Below, one piece after another: positions 54,475-63,439 of a stretch of 64,000 bases of DNA. The stretch is from Deltaproteobacteria bacterium. Lineage in GTDB: Bacteria > Myxococcota_A > UBA796 > UBA2385. The notes beneath the pieces are model-generated. The model did not search any database. It was not told the origin of the DNA and saw only the letters and a list, made by a program, of their open reading frames with translations. Location of the stretch: contig JAEUKK010000121.1 of the NCBI GenBank assembly GCA_016792625.1, positions 1 to 64,000 on the forward strand, written 5' to 3'. Position 1 is the stretch's first letter. Each line of letters begins with the position of its first letter. The translations under genes and the position numbers were made by a program.

Positions 54475-55989
54475 TCACGCGGGGAGCGCGGCGAAGACGG
54501 CGCGCAGCTCGCTGATCATGAGCTCGACCTCTTCATCGGTGACCCCAAAGTGCGGGGTGAAGCGCAGCGCGTTCTTGCCGCCGTGAATGACGCCCAGGCC
54601 GCGCTGGCGGCAGAGCAGCTCGACGCCGCCGTCGGCCGCCATCACCGGGTAACGCGCCTCGTCGAGGTCGCAGGCGAAGAGCAGCCCGGTGCCGCTGACC
54701 CCGGTGATGATGTGGGGGAACTCGGCCTGCAGGCCACGCAGGGCCTCGACGAAGCGATGGCCCTGCCGCACGATGTTCTGGCGCAGCTCGTCGCTGAGGT
54801 GGTCGAGCACGGCCACCGCAACCTCGAGCGCGCGGGGGTTGGTGGTCATCGTATTGCCATAGAGGCCGCGCACATAGGTATGGGCGGCGCGGCCGGTCAG
54901 GCCGAGCACGCTCAGCGGGTACTGGCCGCCATTGATGGCCTTGGACCAGGACTCCATGTCAGGGGCCGCGGCGTCGGCAAAACCGGGGTAGTCCACCAAA
55001 GACAAGACCCCATGCGCGCGCAAACCGGCCTGGATGCTGTCGATGATGAGCATGCTGTCGTGCGCGAGGGTGAGCGCGCGGGCCGCGTCGTAAAAGGCCC
55101 GGGTGATGCCCACGCCCGGGTTGCCCTCGCCCATCACGGGCTCCATCACCACGGCCTCGATGTACACGCCGTCGGCTTCGGCCTGCGCGAAGACAGCGTG
55201 CAGCGCGTCAACGTCGTTGCTCGGCACCGTGTAGAGGTTGTCGAGGCCCTGAAAACTCTTGAGGTGCTGCTGGTACTTGGGCCGCGAGCTGTCCGAGATG
55301 CGCGCCGGACGGTCGGTGCGCCCGTGAAAAGCGCCGCGAACCGCCACGGTTTTGGTCGCCCGCCCCGCGTAACGACCCCCCGGGCGGGTCATCGTGTGGG
55401 CGTGGATGTCGCAGATGCGGATGGCGATGCTCATCGCCTCGGACCCGCTGTTGAGGCACAAAAAGTGCGAGAAGGGGCTGCCGCCGCGGGTGCGCCCGAC
55501 CTCGCGCCGCAGCCGCTCAATCATCCGCTTGTGGGCGAAGCTAGGGGTCATGATGTTGGCTTGCACCTGGGGCAGCCCGAGCACCGCGAGCACATGCGCC
55601 GGCGTGTGGCCCATGCCCAACATGCCGTAGCCGCCGCTGTCATGGACGACGGCGCCGTGCGCGGTCACCACCCAGGGGCCCCGCGCGCTGAGCGGGACAT
55701 ATGGGTTGACCGCCTCAGCCGGATAGAAGTGCACAAAGCCTTCTTGCACCTCGTCAATCAGCGCGCGCTCGTCTTGTTTTCGCAGGCCGGGGTACTCAAG
55801 CTCGAGCTTGGCGGCGACCTCACCAGCGGCGACGATGGCCTCGACCAGCTCGGGGAAGCGGGCCGCCAAGGCCAGCACGCGGGCGTCGCTGAGGCCCTGG
55901 GTCTGCCGCGGGCCGGCGCCGTCCCGGAGCGCGTGCAGGGCGGCGAGGGCCTCTGCCGGCGTGGGCAAGCGGGTGTCAGCGGTGTTCAT
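54475..55989 (-). CDS. Class III PLP-dependent aminotransferase
   Basis: A 504-residue protein. PLP-binding residues: SGSEAMSIAIR (about 170-180), Asp in IIDSIQAG (PLP N1 contact), and the Schiff-base Lys in WSKAINGGQYPLS. The subfamily includes lysine, ornithine and omega-amino-acid transaminases; the acceptor is not clear. N-terminal ~60 residues are an extra helical part. Divergent from an exported-protein gene. Confidence 0.9.
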   Translation of the reverse strand: MNTADTRLPTPAEALAALHALRDGAGPRQTQGLSDARVLALAARFPELVEAIVAAGEVAAKLELEYPGLRKQDERALIDEVQEGFVHFYPAEAVNPYVPLSARGPWVVTAHGAVVHDSGGYGMLGMGHTPAHVLAVLGLPQVQANIMTPSFAHKRMIERLRREVGRTRGGSPFSHFLCLNSGSEAMSIAIRICDIHAHTMTRPGGRYAGRATKTVAVRGAFHGRTDRPARISDSSRPKYQQHLKSFQGLDNLYTVPSNDVDALHAVFAQAEADGVYIEAVVMEPVMGEGNPGVGITRAFYDAARALTLAHDSMLIIDSIQAGLRAHGVLSLVDYPGFADAAAPDMESWSKAINGGQYPLSVLGLTGRAAHTYVRGLYGNTMTTNPRALEVAVAVLDHLSDELRQNIVRQGHRFVEALRGLQAEFPHIITGVSGTGLLFACDLDEARYPVMAADGGVELLCRQRGLGVIHGGKNALRFTPHFGVTDEEVELMISELRAVFAALPA

Positions 55990-56273
55990 GGTGCCTCCGG
56001 GCGGTGAGAGGCCCCAATCTCACCCGGCCCAGGGGCCTTGGCCACCCGTGGCCGGCCCGGCCGAACGCGTGCTGCGCCCGAAGATGACCTGCTCCGCCTC
56101 ATCTTGGCGCGGAGGGGCGGCCGCCAGCACCAGCTTGACAGGGCAATGGGCACGCTCACCGGCTGAATGAACACAATAGGCCCGGCGTGCGGCGGCGGGC
56201 GACCGCCCGAGCCTGCGCAGCGCGCAGCGGGCGGCGACCGGTCCTGAGCGGGGGGCTCCCCCGAGGAGGCGTG

Positions 56274-56729
56274 ATGGGTTCGATGCAGCGGTGGGCGGCG
56301 GCGGCGGGGCTGGTGGCGGTGATGGCGGCGGCCCCCGCACAGGCCAAAGAGGTCGACGTGAAGGTCAAAGACCTCCAAGAGGTCCGCCTCACCCGCAACG
56401 GCGCCGCCTTCGTGCTGGCGCTCGAGGTCAAGCGCCTCGGCGGCCCCGACCTCCGCCTGCGGACGGGCACGGCCACGGTCAAGGTCGGCGACACCCGCCT
56501 CCCGCCGATCGAGGTCGACTTTGACGGCCTCAAGCTCGAGAAGGGCCGGCCCAAGACGGTCAAGGTCCCCGTGCAGGTCACCGCCGACAGCGCCCGTGAG
56601 GTCGCCGCCCAGCTGCTGGCCGGCCGTAACGTCGACGTGGCGATCCACGGCGAGGTCAAGGCCTTCGTCTACTACATCGTGCCGATCAGCCGCGAGTTCC
56701 ACGCCAAGGTCGAGGATCTGGGCCTCTAA
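56274..56729 (+). CDS. Exported LEA14-like protein
   Basis: From ATG 56274, with GAGGAGGCG upstream, the protein has 151 residues and a Sec signal (WAAAAGLVAVMAAAPAQA-like, cleavage near residue 24). The mature chain is beta-rich and resembles the WHy/LEA14 domain (VKVKDLQEV; RPKTVKVPVQVTAD), often linked to stress or envelope stability. No catalytic residues are seen. Confidence 0.65.
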   Translation: MGSMQRWAAAAGLVAVMAAAPAQAKEVDVKVKDLQEVRLTRNGAAFVLALEVKRLGGPDLRLRTGTATVKVGDTRLPPIEVDFDGLKLEKGRPKTVKVPVQVTADSAREVAAQLLAGRNVDVAIHGEVKAFVYYIVPISREFHAKVEDLGL

Positions 56730-56745
56730 ACCCGGCACCAGCTCT

Positions 56746-56775
56746 TCCCCGCTCCGGCCCTCCCCGATCCGGCCC
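56746..56775. repeat. Two 15-bp direct repeats
   Basis: TCCCCGCTCCGGCCC is followed at once by TCCCCGATCCGGCCC, differing at one base, with a partial third unit after. A simple local duplication downstream of the LEA14-like gene. Confidence 0.5.
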
Positions 56776-56888
56776 TCCCCTCCCCTGTTCGCGCAGACCG
56801 ACGACGGCGCGCACACCGACGACGAGACCGCCGCGGCGCAAGGCCGGGCGGTCGGGGATGGTCCGGAGGGACATCGGGATCAGCCGGA

Positions 56889-56911
56889 CGCCCCTCAAGA
56901 ATGGAGGGGCG
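56889..56911 (-). terminator. Terminator of minCDE operon
   Basis: CGCCCCTC (56889-56896) and GAGGGGCG (56904-56911) form a perfect 8-bp stem with a 7-base loop, 12 bp beyond the minE stop on the minus strand. It is a strong candidate end of the minCDE transcript. Confidence 0.65.
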
Positions 56912-56923
56912 ACCGCCGTGGCC

Positions 56924-57199
56924 TCAGCTGGCCTGGCGCTCGACCACCCGGCGCACCGGGATGCTGCTCACGAGGGCCACGTGGCCGTCTTCGCGGGCGA
57001 GCTTGAACTCGGTGCCGTGGTCGTCCTCGACCTCGACATACCGGCTGATGACCTCCATGATCTCGGCCTTCATCTGCTCGAGCTGGCCCGGGGTCAGGTC
57101 GACCTGATCGTGGATCAGCAGGAACTTCAGGCGCTGCTTGGCGTCGTCTTTGCTCGGGCGGGTGTCCCCGCCGAACAGCCGCTTGAGGATCTCTCTCAT
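56924..57199 (-). CDS. minE: Cell division topological specificity factor MinE
   Basis: From ATG 57199 the protein has 91 residues. The N-terminal helix MREILKRLFG binds membrane and MinD; residues ~30-85 are the dimeric topological-specificity domain (RLKFLLIHDQVDLTPGQLEQ). It stimulates MinD ATPase and drives pole-to-pole oscillation that places the Z-ring. ATG overlaps the minD stop (ATGA), in the usual C-D-E order. Confidence 0.95.
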   Translation of the reverse strand: MREILKRLFGGDTRPSKDDAKQRLKFLLIHDQVDLTPGQLEQMKAEIMEVISRYVEVEDDHGTEFKLAREDGHVALVSSIPVRRVVERQAS

Positions 57200-58014
57200 C
57201 CCGCCACCTCCCGGGAGGGCGCGAGGCCCATCCACCGCTTGAGCGTCGCCCAAAAGCCGGTGTCGTGGTTGAACACCATCTCGGGAACGTCCTTCTCACC
57301 CTTGATCCGCCGACCGATGCGCCGATAAGCCTCGCCGACGATGCTCTCGTCGTCAAAGGCCGCCGGCATGCCCTTGTTGGCGGTGACGATGACGTCCTCG
57401 TGGTCCGGCACGATCCCGAGCAGCGGGATGGCGAGGATCTCGAGGATGTCCTCTTTGTTCATCATGTCGCCCGAGGCGACCATCCGCGGCCGCACCCGGT
57501 TGATGATCAGCTCGGGCTCGGGCAGCTCAGCCGCCTCGACCATCCCGATGATGCGGTCGGCGTCGCGGATCGCGCTCACCTCGGGGGTGGTCACGATGAT
57601 GGCCCGGTCAGCCCCCGCGATGGCGTTCTTAAAGCCCTGCTCGATGCCCGCCGGGCAGTCGATCAGCACGAAATCGAACTCGGCCTTCATCTGGGTGATG
57701 AGCTCGCGCATCTGCGCGGGCGTGACGGCGTTCTTGTCGCGCGTCTGGGCCGCGGGCAGCAGGTAGAGGGTGTCGGCGCGTTTGTCGCGGATGAGGGCCT
57801 GCTTGAGGCGGCACTCGCCCTCGATGACGTGCACGAGGTCATAGACGATGCGGTTCTCGAGGCCCAAGATGACGTCGAGGTTCCGGAGGCCGATGTCGGC
57901 GTCCAGCACCGCGACCTTGGCGCCGCCCCGGGCGAGGGCGACCCCCAAGTTGGCGGTGGTGGTGGTCTTTCCGACCCCACCTTTGCCGGAGGTGATGACG
58001 ATGCACTCGCTCAT
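57196..58014 (-). CDS. minD: Septum site-determining ATPase MinD
   Basis: A 272-residue MinD with deviant Walker A GKGGVGKTTTTAN, Walker B LIDCPAGIE and a C-terminal amphipathic helix (ATLKRWMGLAPSREVAG). ATP-bound dimers sit on the membrane and recruit MinC, and MinE releases them. It is followed by minE with overlapping codons and preceded by minC by 93 bp. Confidence 0.95.
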   Translation of the reverse strand: MSECIVITSGKGGVGKTTTTANLGVALARGGAKVAVLDADIGLRNLDVILGLENRIVYDLVHVIEGECRLKQALIRDKRADTLYLLPAAQTRDKNAVTPAQMRELITQMKAEFDFVLIDCPAGIEQGFKNAIAGADRAIIVTTPEVSAIRDADRIIGMVEAAELPEPELIINRVRPRMVASGDMMNKEDILEILAIPLLGIVPDHEDVIVTANKGMPAAFDDESIVGEAYRRIGRRIKGEKDVPEMVFNHDTGFWATLKRWMGLAPSREVAG

Positions 58015-58107
58015 GGGGCGATCTCCACAGGGAGCAGCAGGGGAAAGGGCGCAGACGCGGCCTCTCGGGGTGGGTCAGGTCGGCGTTCACCGACCGATGC
58101 GCGCGGC

Positions 58108-59841
58108 TCAGCCCGGGAGCCGTCCGCGGTAGTCTTCGAGCACGATCCGACCTTCGCGCAAGAGCGCGACGACCGGCGAGAACCCACCCTTCGCGAGGCG
58201 GTCTCGCGAGAAGAGGGAGAGGAGGCCCCCCGCGCGTGGCGCGGCGCTGTCGAGGGGGAAGGCGATGTGGTCGGCGATGCGGAGCTGCGCCGGCTTCAGA
58301 TCGAAGCCGAGCACGATGGCCTCTTCGTCACCCTGGGCGCCCGCGTGGGCGAGGCCGCGCAGAGAGCCGAGCACGACGATGTTCCCGCCGGCCTCGATGT
58401 GCGCCCCGGCGTTCACATCGCCATAGACCACCACATCACCAGCGAAGCGAATGATGGCCCCCGAGCGCAGGGTGCGAGAGATGGCCAGCACCCGACGGTC
58501 GCCCTCGCGGGTCCACACCGGCTGGACCTCGCCCGGACGGCGCAGGTCATCGGCCTCGACCACGGGAGGAGACGAGGTCACCGCACGGGCGAGGCTTGTG
58601 GGGCCGAGCGGAGCCGGGGCAGCCGGAGCCGCGACGGCCGAAGCCTCGACGACCGGAGGAGCGTCGGCCACGGGGGCCTCGGATGCTCCGGCCACGACGG
58701 ACCCCGCCGCCGGCCCGGTGGGCAGGTCGGCGCTGGACTCGTCGGCAGCCAGCGCGGGCGCCGGAGCGGCTTCGACGGGCGATACAACAGCCCGAGCCTC
58801 AACCGCGAGAGCAGCGTCAACAGCGCTGCTCTCGACGAGGGACGCCGACACAGCTGGCGCGGCGGCAGCATCATCGATGGGCGCGGGGGGCGCCGCAGAC
58901 ACCATTGCGACAGGCGCCTCGACGGCGGGCGGGCTGACGGCCGCCACAGCCGCCGCGGGCGCTGCGCCCTTGCGCCGGCGGCGACCGCGCCCCGTCGGAG
59001 CCGGACTGACCGCCACGGGCGCCTGCGACCCAACCGCAGCCTGAACCGGGATCTGGGGGGAAGGAAGGGAGGCTGCGGGGGCAGCAGGGGCAGCCTCGGC
59101 GATGGGCGCCGCGACGGCCGGCGCTTCGACCACCGGCGCTTCGACCGCCGGGGCGGCATCGGGCTGCGACAAGGCGACCGGATCGACCGGGAGCGATGCG
59201 CGCGCGGGTACAGCCGGCGCGGCCAGGGGGAGCGCGGCGGCCGGCGGTGCATCGCCGGGCGCGATGGCCTCGGTCGTGGGCGCGGGAATGACCGCCTGGA
59301 CGTCGTCTTCGACCAGGGCGACCGGCGCCGCGGGGAGCTCGACCACCGGCGCAGGGGGAGGCGGGAGGGCGGCGAGGATCAGCGGCTCGATGCCGTCGAG
59401 GTTGGGCGGCGGCCCCTCAAACAAGGCCATCTCGAGCGCGCCGCCGGCGAAGCGCACCCGGGTCTGGAGCACCTGCTCGGCGAAGCGCTGGAGGGCGGCC
59501 GGGGTGCAGCGCAGGCCGGCCACGGAGATGCCGTACTCCATGCGGAGCAGGACCACGAGGCGGCGCATGGAGACAGCGTCGAGCAGCGCATCGCCCGAGT
59601 CGATGCGGACGGCGCCGCCGCGCAGGCCGGCGGTGCTCGGGTCGCGCCGGAGGCTGGAGCGCACCTCGCTCAAGGTGGCGTCGACCGAGGGGAGCACCTT
59701 GAGGCGCAGCACGGCGCCGGACTCGTCGGTGAAGACGACCCGGTCGTCCTCGACGCCGTAGTCGGCGGAGGCGTACGCGCCCATGGGGTGGGCGACGGTG
59801 GCCGACGGGGCGCCGGCCAGGGACGAGACGGGCTCTTTCAT
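58108..59841 (-). CDS. minC: Septum formation inhibitor MinC with giant linker
   Basis: From ATG 59841 (MKEPV) the protein has 577 residues, against roughly 230-270 usual. The N-terminal FtsZ-contacting domain spans ~20-150 (RVVFTDESGAVLRLKVLPSV; RRLVVLLRMEYGISVAGL). The C-terminal MinC beta-helix that binds MinD is at ~435-575 (SGAIIRFAGDVVVYGDVNAG; IVVLGSLRGLAHAGAQG). Between them lies a ~280-residue, Ala/Pro/Val-rich low-complexity linker with a basic patch (GRGRRRRKG). The frame could extend upstream, but only extra Pro-rich sequence is added. It caps FtsZ filaments away from midcell. Confidence 0.9.
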   Translation of the reverse strand: MKEPVSSLAGAPSATVAHPMGAYASADYGVEDDRVVFTDESGAVLRLKVLPSVDATLSEVRSSLRRDPSTAGLRGGAVRIDSGDALLDAVSMRRLVVLLRMEYGISVAGLRCTPAALQRFAEQVLQTRVRFAGGALEMALFEGPPPNLDGIEPLILAALPPPPAPVVELPAAPVALVEDDVQAVIPAPTTEAIAPGDAPPAAALPLAAPAVPARASLPVDPVALSQPDAAPAVEAPVVEAPAVAAPIAEAAPAAPAASLPSPQIPVQAAVGSQAPVAVSPAPTGRGRRRRKGAAPAAAVAAVSPPAVEAPVAMVSAAPPAPIDDAAAAPAVSASLVESSAVDAALAVEARAVVSPVEAAPAPALAADESSADLPTGPAAGSVVAGASEAPVADAPPVVEASAVAAPAAPAPLGPTSLARAVTSSPPVVEADDLRRPGEVQPVWTREGDRRVLAISRTLRSGAIIRFAGDVVVYGDVNAGAHIEAGGNIVVLGSLRGLAHAGAQGDEEAIVLGFDLKPAQLRIADHIAFPLDSAAPRAGGLLSLFSRDRLAKGGFSPVVALLREGRIVLEDYRGRLPG

Positions 59842-60075
59842 GGGCGGGTCGGGGAGGAACAGCCCGAGGGCTGCCGCGGGGAGCGGAGGTGGAGGCGGCG
59901 GGCGGGGCGTCGACCAACGGGGGAGGTGGTCGGCGCGGAGCAGCGGAGGGGGAGGAGGGAGAGCGCCGCTCGCCCCTGGCCTTGCGCCAGAGGCGGGAGG
60001 AGAGGACCGCCGCACCCGGGGAGGGTGCGCGGGTCGCTGCAGCGCGCCGGCGCGGGGGTGCGGCGGCGCGGGGAA

Positions 60076-60091
60076 CCTGACCAGGGTCAGG
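60076..60091. promoter_or_regulatory. Palindrome CCTGACC-AG-GGTCAGG upstream of minC
   Basis: A perfect 7-2-7 dyad about 235 bp upstream of the minC ATG, in its likely control region. The binding protein is unknown. Confidence 0.4.
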
Positions 60092-60278
60092 GGACGGCGG
60101 TGTTCAGTTCATCGCGCGGGAGAGGATCCCGGCGCGGGGAACGGAGCGCCGCCGCAGCGTTTCTCCATGCCGCGATTTGAACCCGCGGGGCTTGCGATGT
60201 CAACAGCACCCTTCGGATTTCTGCTCAAGGGTGCGGGCCCGCGATCCGTTCCCCGTAGAACGCCGACAGCGACGCTGT

Positions 60279-60308
60279 GATCGTTCCCCGCCCTCGCGGG
60301 GCACGATC
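60279..60308. terminator. Hairpin GATCGT-T-CCCCGC / GCGGGG-C-ACGATC
   Basis: Two 6-bp segments separated by one mismatch, with a CCTC loop. It lies between the glutaredoxin stop (60468, minus) and minC, so it is placed to end the glutaredoxin transcript. Confidence 0.55.
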
Positions 60309-60467
60309 CGCCCCGGCGCGCGATCCTGCCAGTGGAACCCTGCGCCTGTGGAGCGCGGGCCAGCGGCCTCGACCGCGGCAGGCGCGCCGCGACACAAGAG
60401 CGGCGAAGGCGCGGACCGCAGCGCCGCCGCCCATTGGCGCAGCGCCGGAGCGCTCGGCGTGACTGGC

Positions 60468-60770
60468 TCAGCGCAGGCCGGCGGCGACCAGCAGGGGGTC
60501 GAGCTCACCCCGCGCGTCCAGCGCCCGCATGTCGTCATAGCCGCCGATGTGGGCCTCTCCGACCCAGATCTGGGGCACGGTGCGCCGCCCGCCGGCCCGG
60601 CGCATCAGCTCGATGCGGCCGTCATCATCGCCGGACAGGTCCACCTCGCGCACGGCCACCTTCTTCACCTCGCGCAAGAAGCGCAGCGCCGCCGAGCAGT
60701 AGGGGCAGAAGCCAGCCTTGTAGAGAATGACGGCAGGCGTGCTGTTGTGGGCAAGCGTGGGGCTGGACAT
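60468..60770 (-). CDS. Glutaredoxin (GrxC-like)
   Basis: From ATG 60770, preceded by GGAG, the protein has 100 residues. The thioredoxin-fold dithiol motif is CPYC (in KAGFCPYCSAAL), with cis-Pro in TVPQIWV and a C-terminal GGYDDMRAL motif that binds glutathione. It reduces glutathione-mixed disulfides and can supply electrons to ribonucleotide reductase. Confidence 0.9.
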   Translation of the reverse strand: MSSPTLAHNSTPAVILYKAGFCPYCSAALRFLREVKKVAVREVDLSGDDDGRIELMRRAGGRRTVPQIWVGEAHIGGYDDMRALDARGELDPLLVAAGLR

Positions 60771-60843
60771 CGGCGCTCCGGGGCCCGCGTTCGGCGCGAC
60801 CCTGGGGCGCGATAACCCAGGCCGCGCCCGCCGCCGGAGGACC

Positions 60844-61854
60844 ATGCGCCCCACACCTTCCCCGCGCCCGCCCGGTCCCCTGCGTCGCCTGGCGGTGGCG
60901 ACCGCCGCCCTCAGCGCGGCCGCGCTCTTGCTGACCAACGTCATGGTCTGGAACCAAGCGCGGAGCATGGTCACGCTCGTGGAGGGCGCGCCGCCGCCCG
61001 GCGACCCCCTGCGCTTGTCGACCGGCGAGAAGCTGCGCCTCGTGTGGTCGGGCGCGACCCTGCCCAAGCCCCGCGCGCCCCGCACCGCGGCTGAGGCCGG
61101 GCTCGACGCCGTCCCCGTCGAGCTCCAGCCGCTGGGCGGCCCGAAGCTCTGGGCCGAGCACGTCCGCACACCGGCGCCGAAGGGCACGCTGGTGCTCCTG
61201 CACGGCTACCTGGGCACCGGCGCCCAGCTCCACGAGCTCGCCGCCTGGGCAGCCGCGCAGGGCTGGGACAGCCTGCTCATCGACCAGCGCGCACACGGGC
61301 GATCGGCGGGCACCCAGACGAGCATCGGCCGCCTCGAAGCCTGGGATGCGGCGGCGGGGGTGGAGTGGGCCCAGCAGCGCCCGGGCCCGGTGGTCGTCTA
61401 CGGCTTCTCCATGGGGGCCGCGGCGGCGATCGGCGGGGCGGCGCGCGCGGGGGCGCGCCCACAGGCCCTCATCCTCGAGGGGGTCTACGCCCGCATGACC
61501 GAGGCGGTGGCCTGGCGGGTTGAGCTGATGGGCCTGCCCTCGGGCCTGCTCTCGCCCTGGCTGTGCGCGGCGGGCAGCCTCGTGCTGCAGACCAACATGC
61601 TGGCGCAAGCTCCAGAGGATGACGCCGCGCAGGTCAGCATCCCCACCTTGCTGCTGCACGGCGAAGACGACAGCCGCGCGCCGCCGAGCGCGGGCGCCCG
61701 CCTGCGTGCGCGCCTGCGAGGCCCCGCCGCGCTGGTCGTGCTCCCCGACACCGGCCACCAAGTGGGCCTGCGCTCGGCGCCCGCCCCCTGGACCGAAGCG
61801 GTCGGCCGCACGCTCGCCCAGGCCGCCGCTGACCCAGAGGCGCCGGGGCCGTGA
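60844..61854 (+). CDS. Alpha/beta hydrolase, membrane-anchored
   Basis: From ATG 60844, with GGAGGACC before it, the protein has 336 residues. One N-terminal hydrophobic segment (about 17-38) acts as signal anchor. The fold is canonical: oxyanion HGYLGTG, nucleophile Ser in GFSMGAA, Asp in LLHGEDDSRAP, and His in PDTGHQVG. An extracytoplasmic lipase/esterase role is likely; the substrate is unknown. Confidence 0.85.
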   Translation: MRPTPSPRPPGPLRRLAVATAALSAAALLLTNVMVWNQARSMVTLVEGAPPPGDPLRLSTGEKLRLVWSGATLPKPRAPRTAAEAGLDAVPVELQPLGGPKLWAEHVRTPAPKGTLVLLHGYLGTGAQLHELAAWAAAQGWDSLLIDQRAHGRSAGTQTSIGRLEAWDAAAGVEWAQQRPGPVVVYGFSMGAAAAIGGAARAGARPQALILEGVYARMTEAVAWRVELMGLPSGLLSPWLCAAGSLVLQTNMLAQAPEDDAAQVSIPTLLLHGEDDSRAPPSAGARLRARLRGPAALVVLPDTGHQVGLRSAPAPWTEAVGRTLAQAAADPEAPGP

Positions 61855-61887
61855 GGGCCGCTCGGCGCCGATGCGGGCCCCGCGACC

Positions 61888-62391
61888 TCAGCTTTTGCCG
61901 CGCAGCCGGCCCTCGAGCGAGGCGAGGCGGTCGCGCAGCGCGTCGAGCTCGTCGACCTCGGGCGCCGCGGCCGCCTTGGACCGCGCGCGGGGCTCGGCAT
62001 CGGGCTCGGGCGGCGGGCTGGGGCTGCCCACATCGGGGGGCGGCACATCGGGGCGAAGCCAGCCAAACTGGCGCTCGAAGCGGGTGACCTGGGCGTCGAG
62101 CAGCTCGAGGCCCAGCGAGACCTGCTTGAGCATCGCCCGCTGCATCACGCCCTCGGCGCCATAGCGGATGATGCGGTGCAGCAGCCCGACCGGGAAGAGC
62201 TCCGCCCCACCATTGCCCTCGAGCACGACCTGCAGCAGCACGTTGCGGGTGAGGTCGTCGCCGTTGTTCGCGTCGAGGACCTGCACCTCTTCGCCCGCCC
62301 GCACCAGCGCGGCGAGCTCGTCGAGGTTGACGTAGCGAGAGGAGCTCGTGTCATAGAGCCGGCGGTTGCTGTACTTCTTGATGACCCGCAT
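61888..62391 (-). CDS. phaR: PHA synthesis repressor PhaR
   Basis: From ATG 62391, with GGAGGGG upstream, the protein has 167 residues. The N-terminal DNA-binding domain starts MRVIKKYSNRRLYDTSSSRY, the PhaR/PHB_acc_N signature; the following ~40 residues match PHB_acc. A Pro-rich linker and a short coiled C-terminus follow. PhaR represses phasin and its own gene until PHA appears. It is divergent from the phasin gene, with tandem boxes between. Confidence 0.9.
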   Translation of the reverse strand: MRVIKKYSNRRLYDTSSSRYVNLDELAALVRAGEEVQVLDANNGDDLTRNVLLQVVLEGNGGAELFPVGLLHRIIRYGAEGVMQRAMLKQVSLGLELLDAQVTRFERQFGWLRPDVPPPDVGSPSPPPEPDAEPRARSKAAAAPEVDELDALRDRLASLEGRLRGKS

Positions 62392-62550
62392 GTCCCCTCC
62401 CCTCCGCGCCGCGCGCCGGGCCCGCAGCCCCTGCGGCCCGCCCGCATAGCGCGCCGGGGGCCCTCCGCCCGCCGAGCCGGACCCCTCCCCCACCGCGCCC
62501 ATCGCCGTGAACACTCTCCATCCGGTCATTTTCGTCTGTCGTTGAGAATT

Positions 62551-62590
62551 CTTGCCGCAGCGCAACATAAACCCTTGCCGCAGCGCAGCA
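62551..62590. promoter_or_regulatory. Tandem PhaR-like operators
   Basis: CTTGCCGCAGCGCAACA (62551-62567) and CTTGCCGCAGCGCAGCA (62574-62590) differ at one base and repeat every 23 bp. They lie between divergent phaR and phasin genes and resemble TGC-N-GCAACA-type PhaR sites. Binding would shut down the phasin promoter. Confidence 0.6.
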
Positions 62591-62680
62591 CGGGCGCTAA
62601 GGTCGTGGGGCAGCCGGCGCAGGCCGGCCCCCCTCTCCCCGATGTCCTCCGAGACGCTGCCCACGCAGAAGGAGCCGCCC

Positions 62681-63403
62681 ATGTCGACCCACAGCACCCC
62701 CTCCGCCAGCCTGACCAACCCCTTCGCCGCCTGGGCCAAGGGCGCCGAGGCGATGCACGACATGATGACCGAGGCCATGCGCAGCACCACCAAGACCATG
62801 ACCGGCCTCGGCACCAAGCCGGTGCTGCCCGGCATGCCTGACCTGCGCGGCGGCCAAAAGGCCGCGATGGACGCGATGACCGAGATGGCGGCCCCCCTGC
62901 GCGCCGTCGTCGGCCCCGAGCGCCTCAGCGCCGAGGTCAAGCGTGAGGCCGAGCTGGCCGGCAAGCTGATGAAGTGGTCGGGCGAGAAGGCCGCAGAGCA
63001 CGTCAAGACCGTCGAGGCTGAGGGCCGCACCCTGCGCACGCTGGGCGAAGAGGGCGTGGCCATCGGTCAAGAGGCCGCCAAGGCCAGCGCCAAGCTCGGC
63101 GCCGACGTGGCCGCCAACGCCGCCCTCGTCGAAGATCACGCAGTCAAGGCCGCGACTTGGTCGGCGCGCGTCGCCCGCCACCAGGCCGACACCACCGTCA
63201 ACGCGCTGCACACCGCCAGCAAGCAGGCCCAAGAGCTGCAGCAGCTCGGCATTGAGGCGATGACCGCCCGCCTCGAGTCCACGCTGAAGCTCCAGGCCGA
63301 GCTGGCCACCCTGCCGGCCAAGATGCTCCGCGCCGCGGCCCCGAAGGCCGCCTCTGCCCCGGCCGCGGCCCCCGCCGACAAGGCCGAAGCCCCCTCCGCC
63401 TGA
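62681..63403 (+). CDS. Phasin-like PHA granule protein
   Basis: From ATG 62681, with AAGGAG upstream, the protein has 240 residues. It is mainly helical (about 20-200), amphipathic and Ala-rich, ending in an Ala/Pro tail, the plan of granule-coating phasins. Conserved phrases of the Phasin_2 kind include EAMHDMMTEAMRSTTKTM and the later long helix. It is the first gene after phaR and before the PhaE-like subunit, so it coats PHA granules. Confidence 0.8.
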   Translation: MSTHSTPSASLTNPFAAWAKGAEAMHDMMTEAMRSTTKTMTGLGTKPVLPGMPDLRGGQKAAMDAMTEMAAPLRAVVGPERLSAEVKREAELAGKLMKWSGEKAAEHVKTVEAEGRTLRTLGEEGVAIGQEAAKASAKLGADVAANAALVEDHAVKAATWSARVARHQADTTVNALHTASKQAQELQQLGIEAMTARLESTLKLQAELATLPAKMLRAAAPKAASAPAAAPADKAEAPSA

Positions 63404-63439
63404 GCCCCGCGCGCGACCCGCACCCCGATTGGAGCCGAC

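Larger units (their letters stand above)
59842..60467. other. Intergenic region upstream of minC
   Basis: 626 bp between minC and glutaredoxin genes, both on the minus strand. I see no gene. It contains two dyads, listed separately, a CCGCG-N9-CGCGG hairpin at 60169-60187 and GCACCCTT/AAGGGTGC, a wide 8-bp stem, around 60206-60234. The AT-richer stretch 60160-60230 is a candidate control region for minC. Confidence 0.55.

Noticed and set aside
60169..60187. tRNA-like T-arm (GGTTCAAATC on the minus strand)
   Set aside because: The stem is mispaired at the second base pair and no acceptor or anticodon arms fit. It is only a short hairpin.
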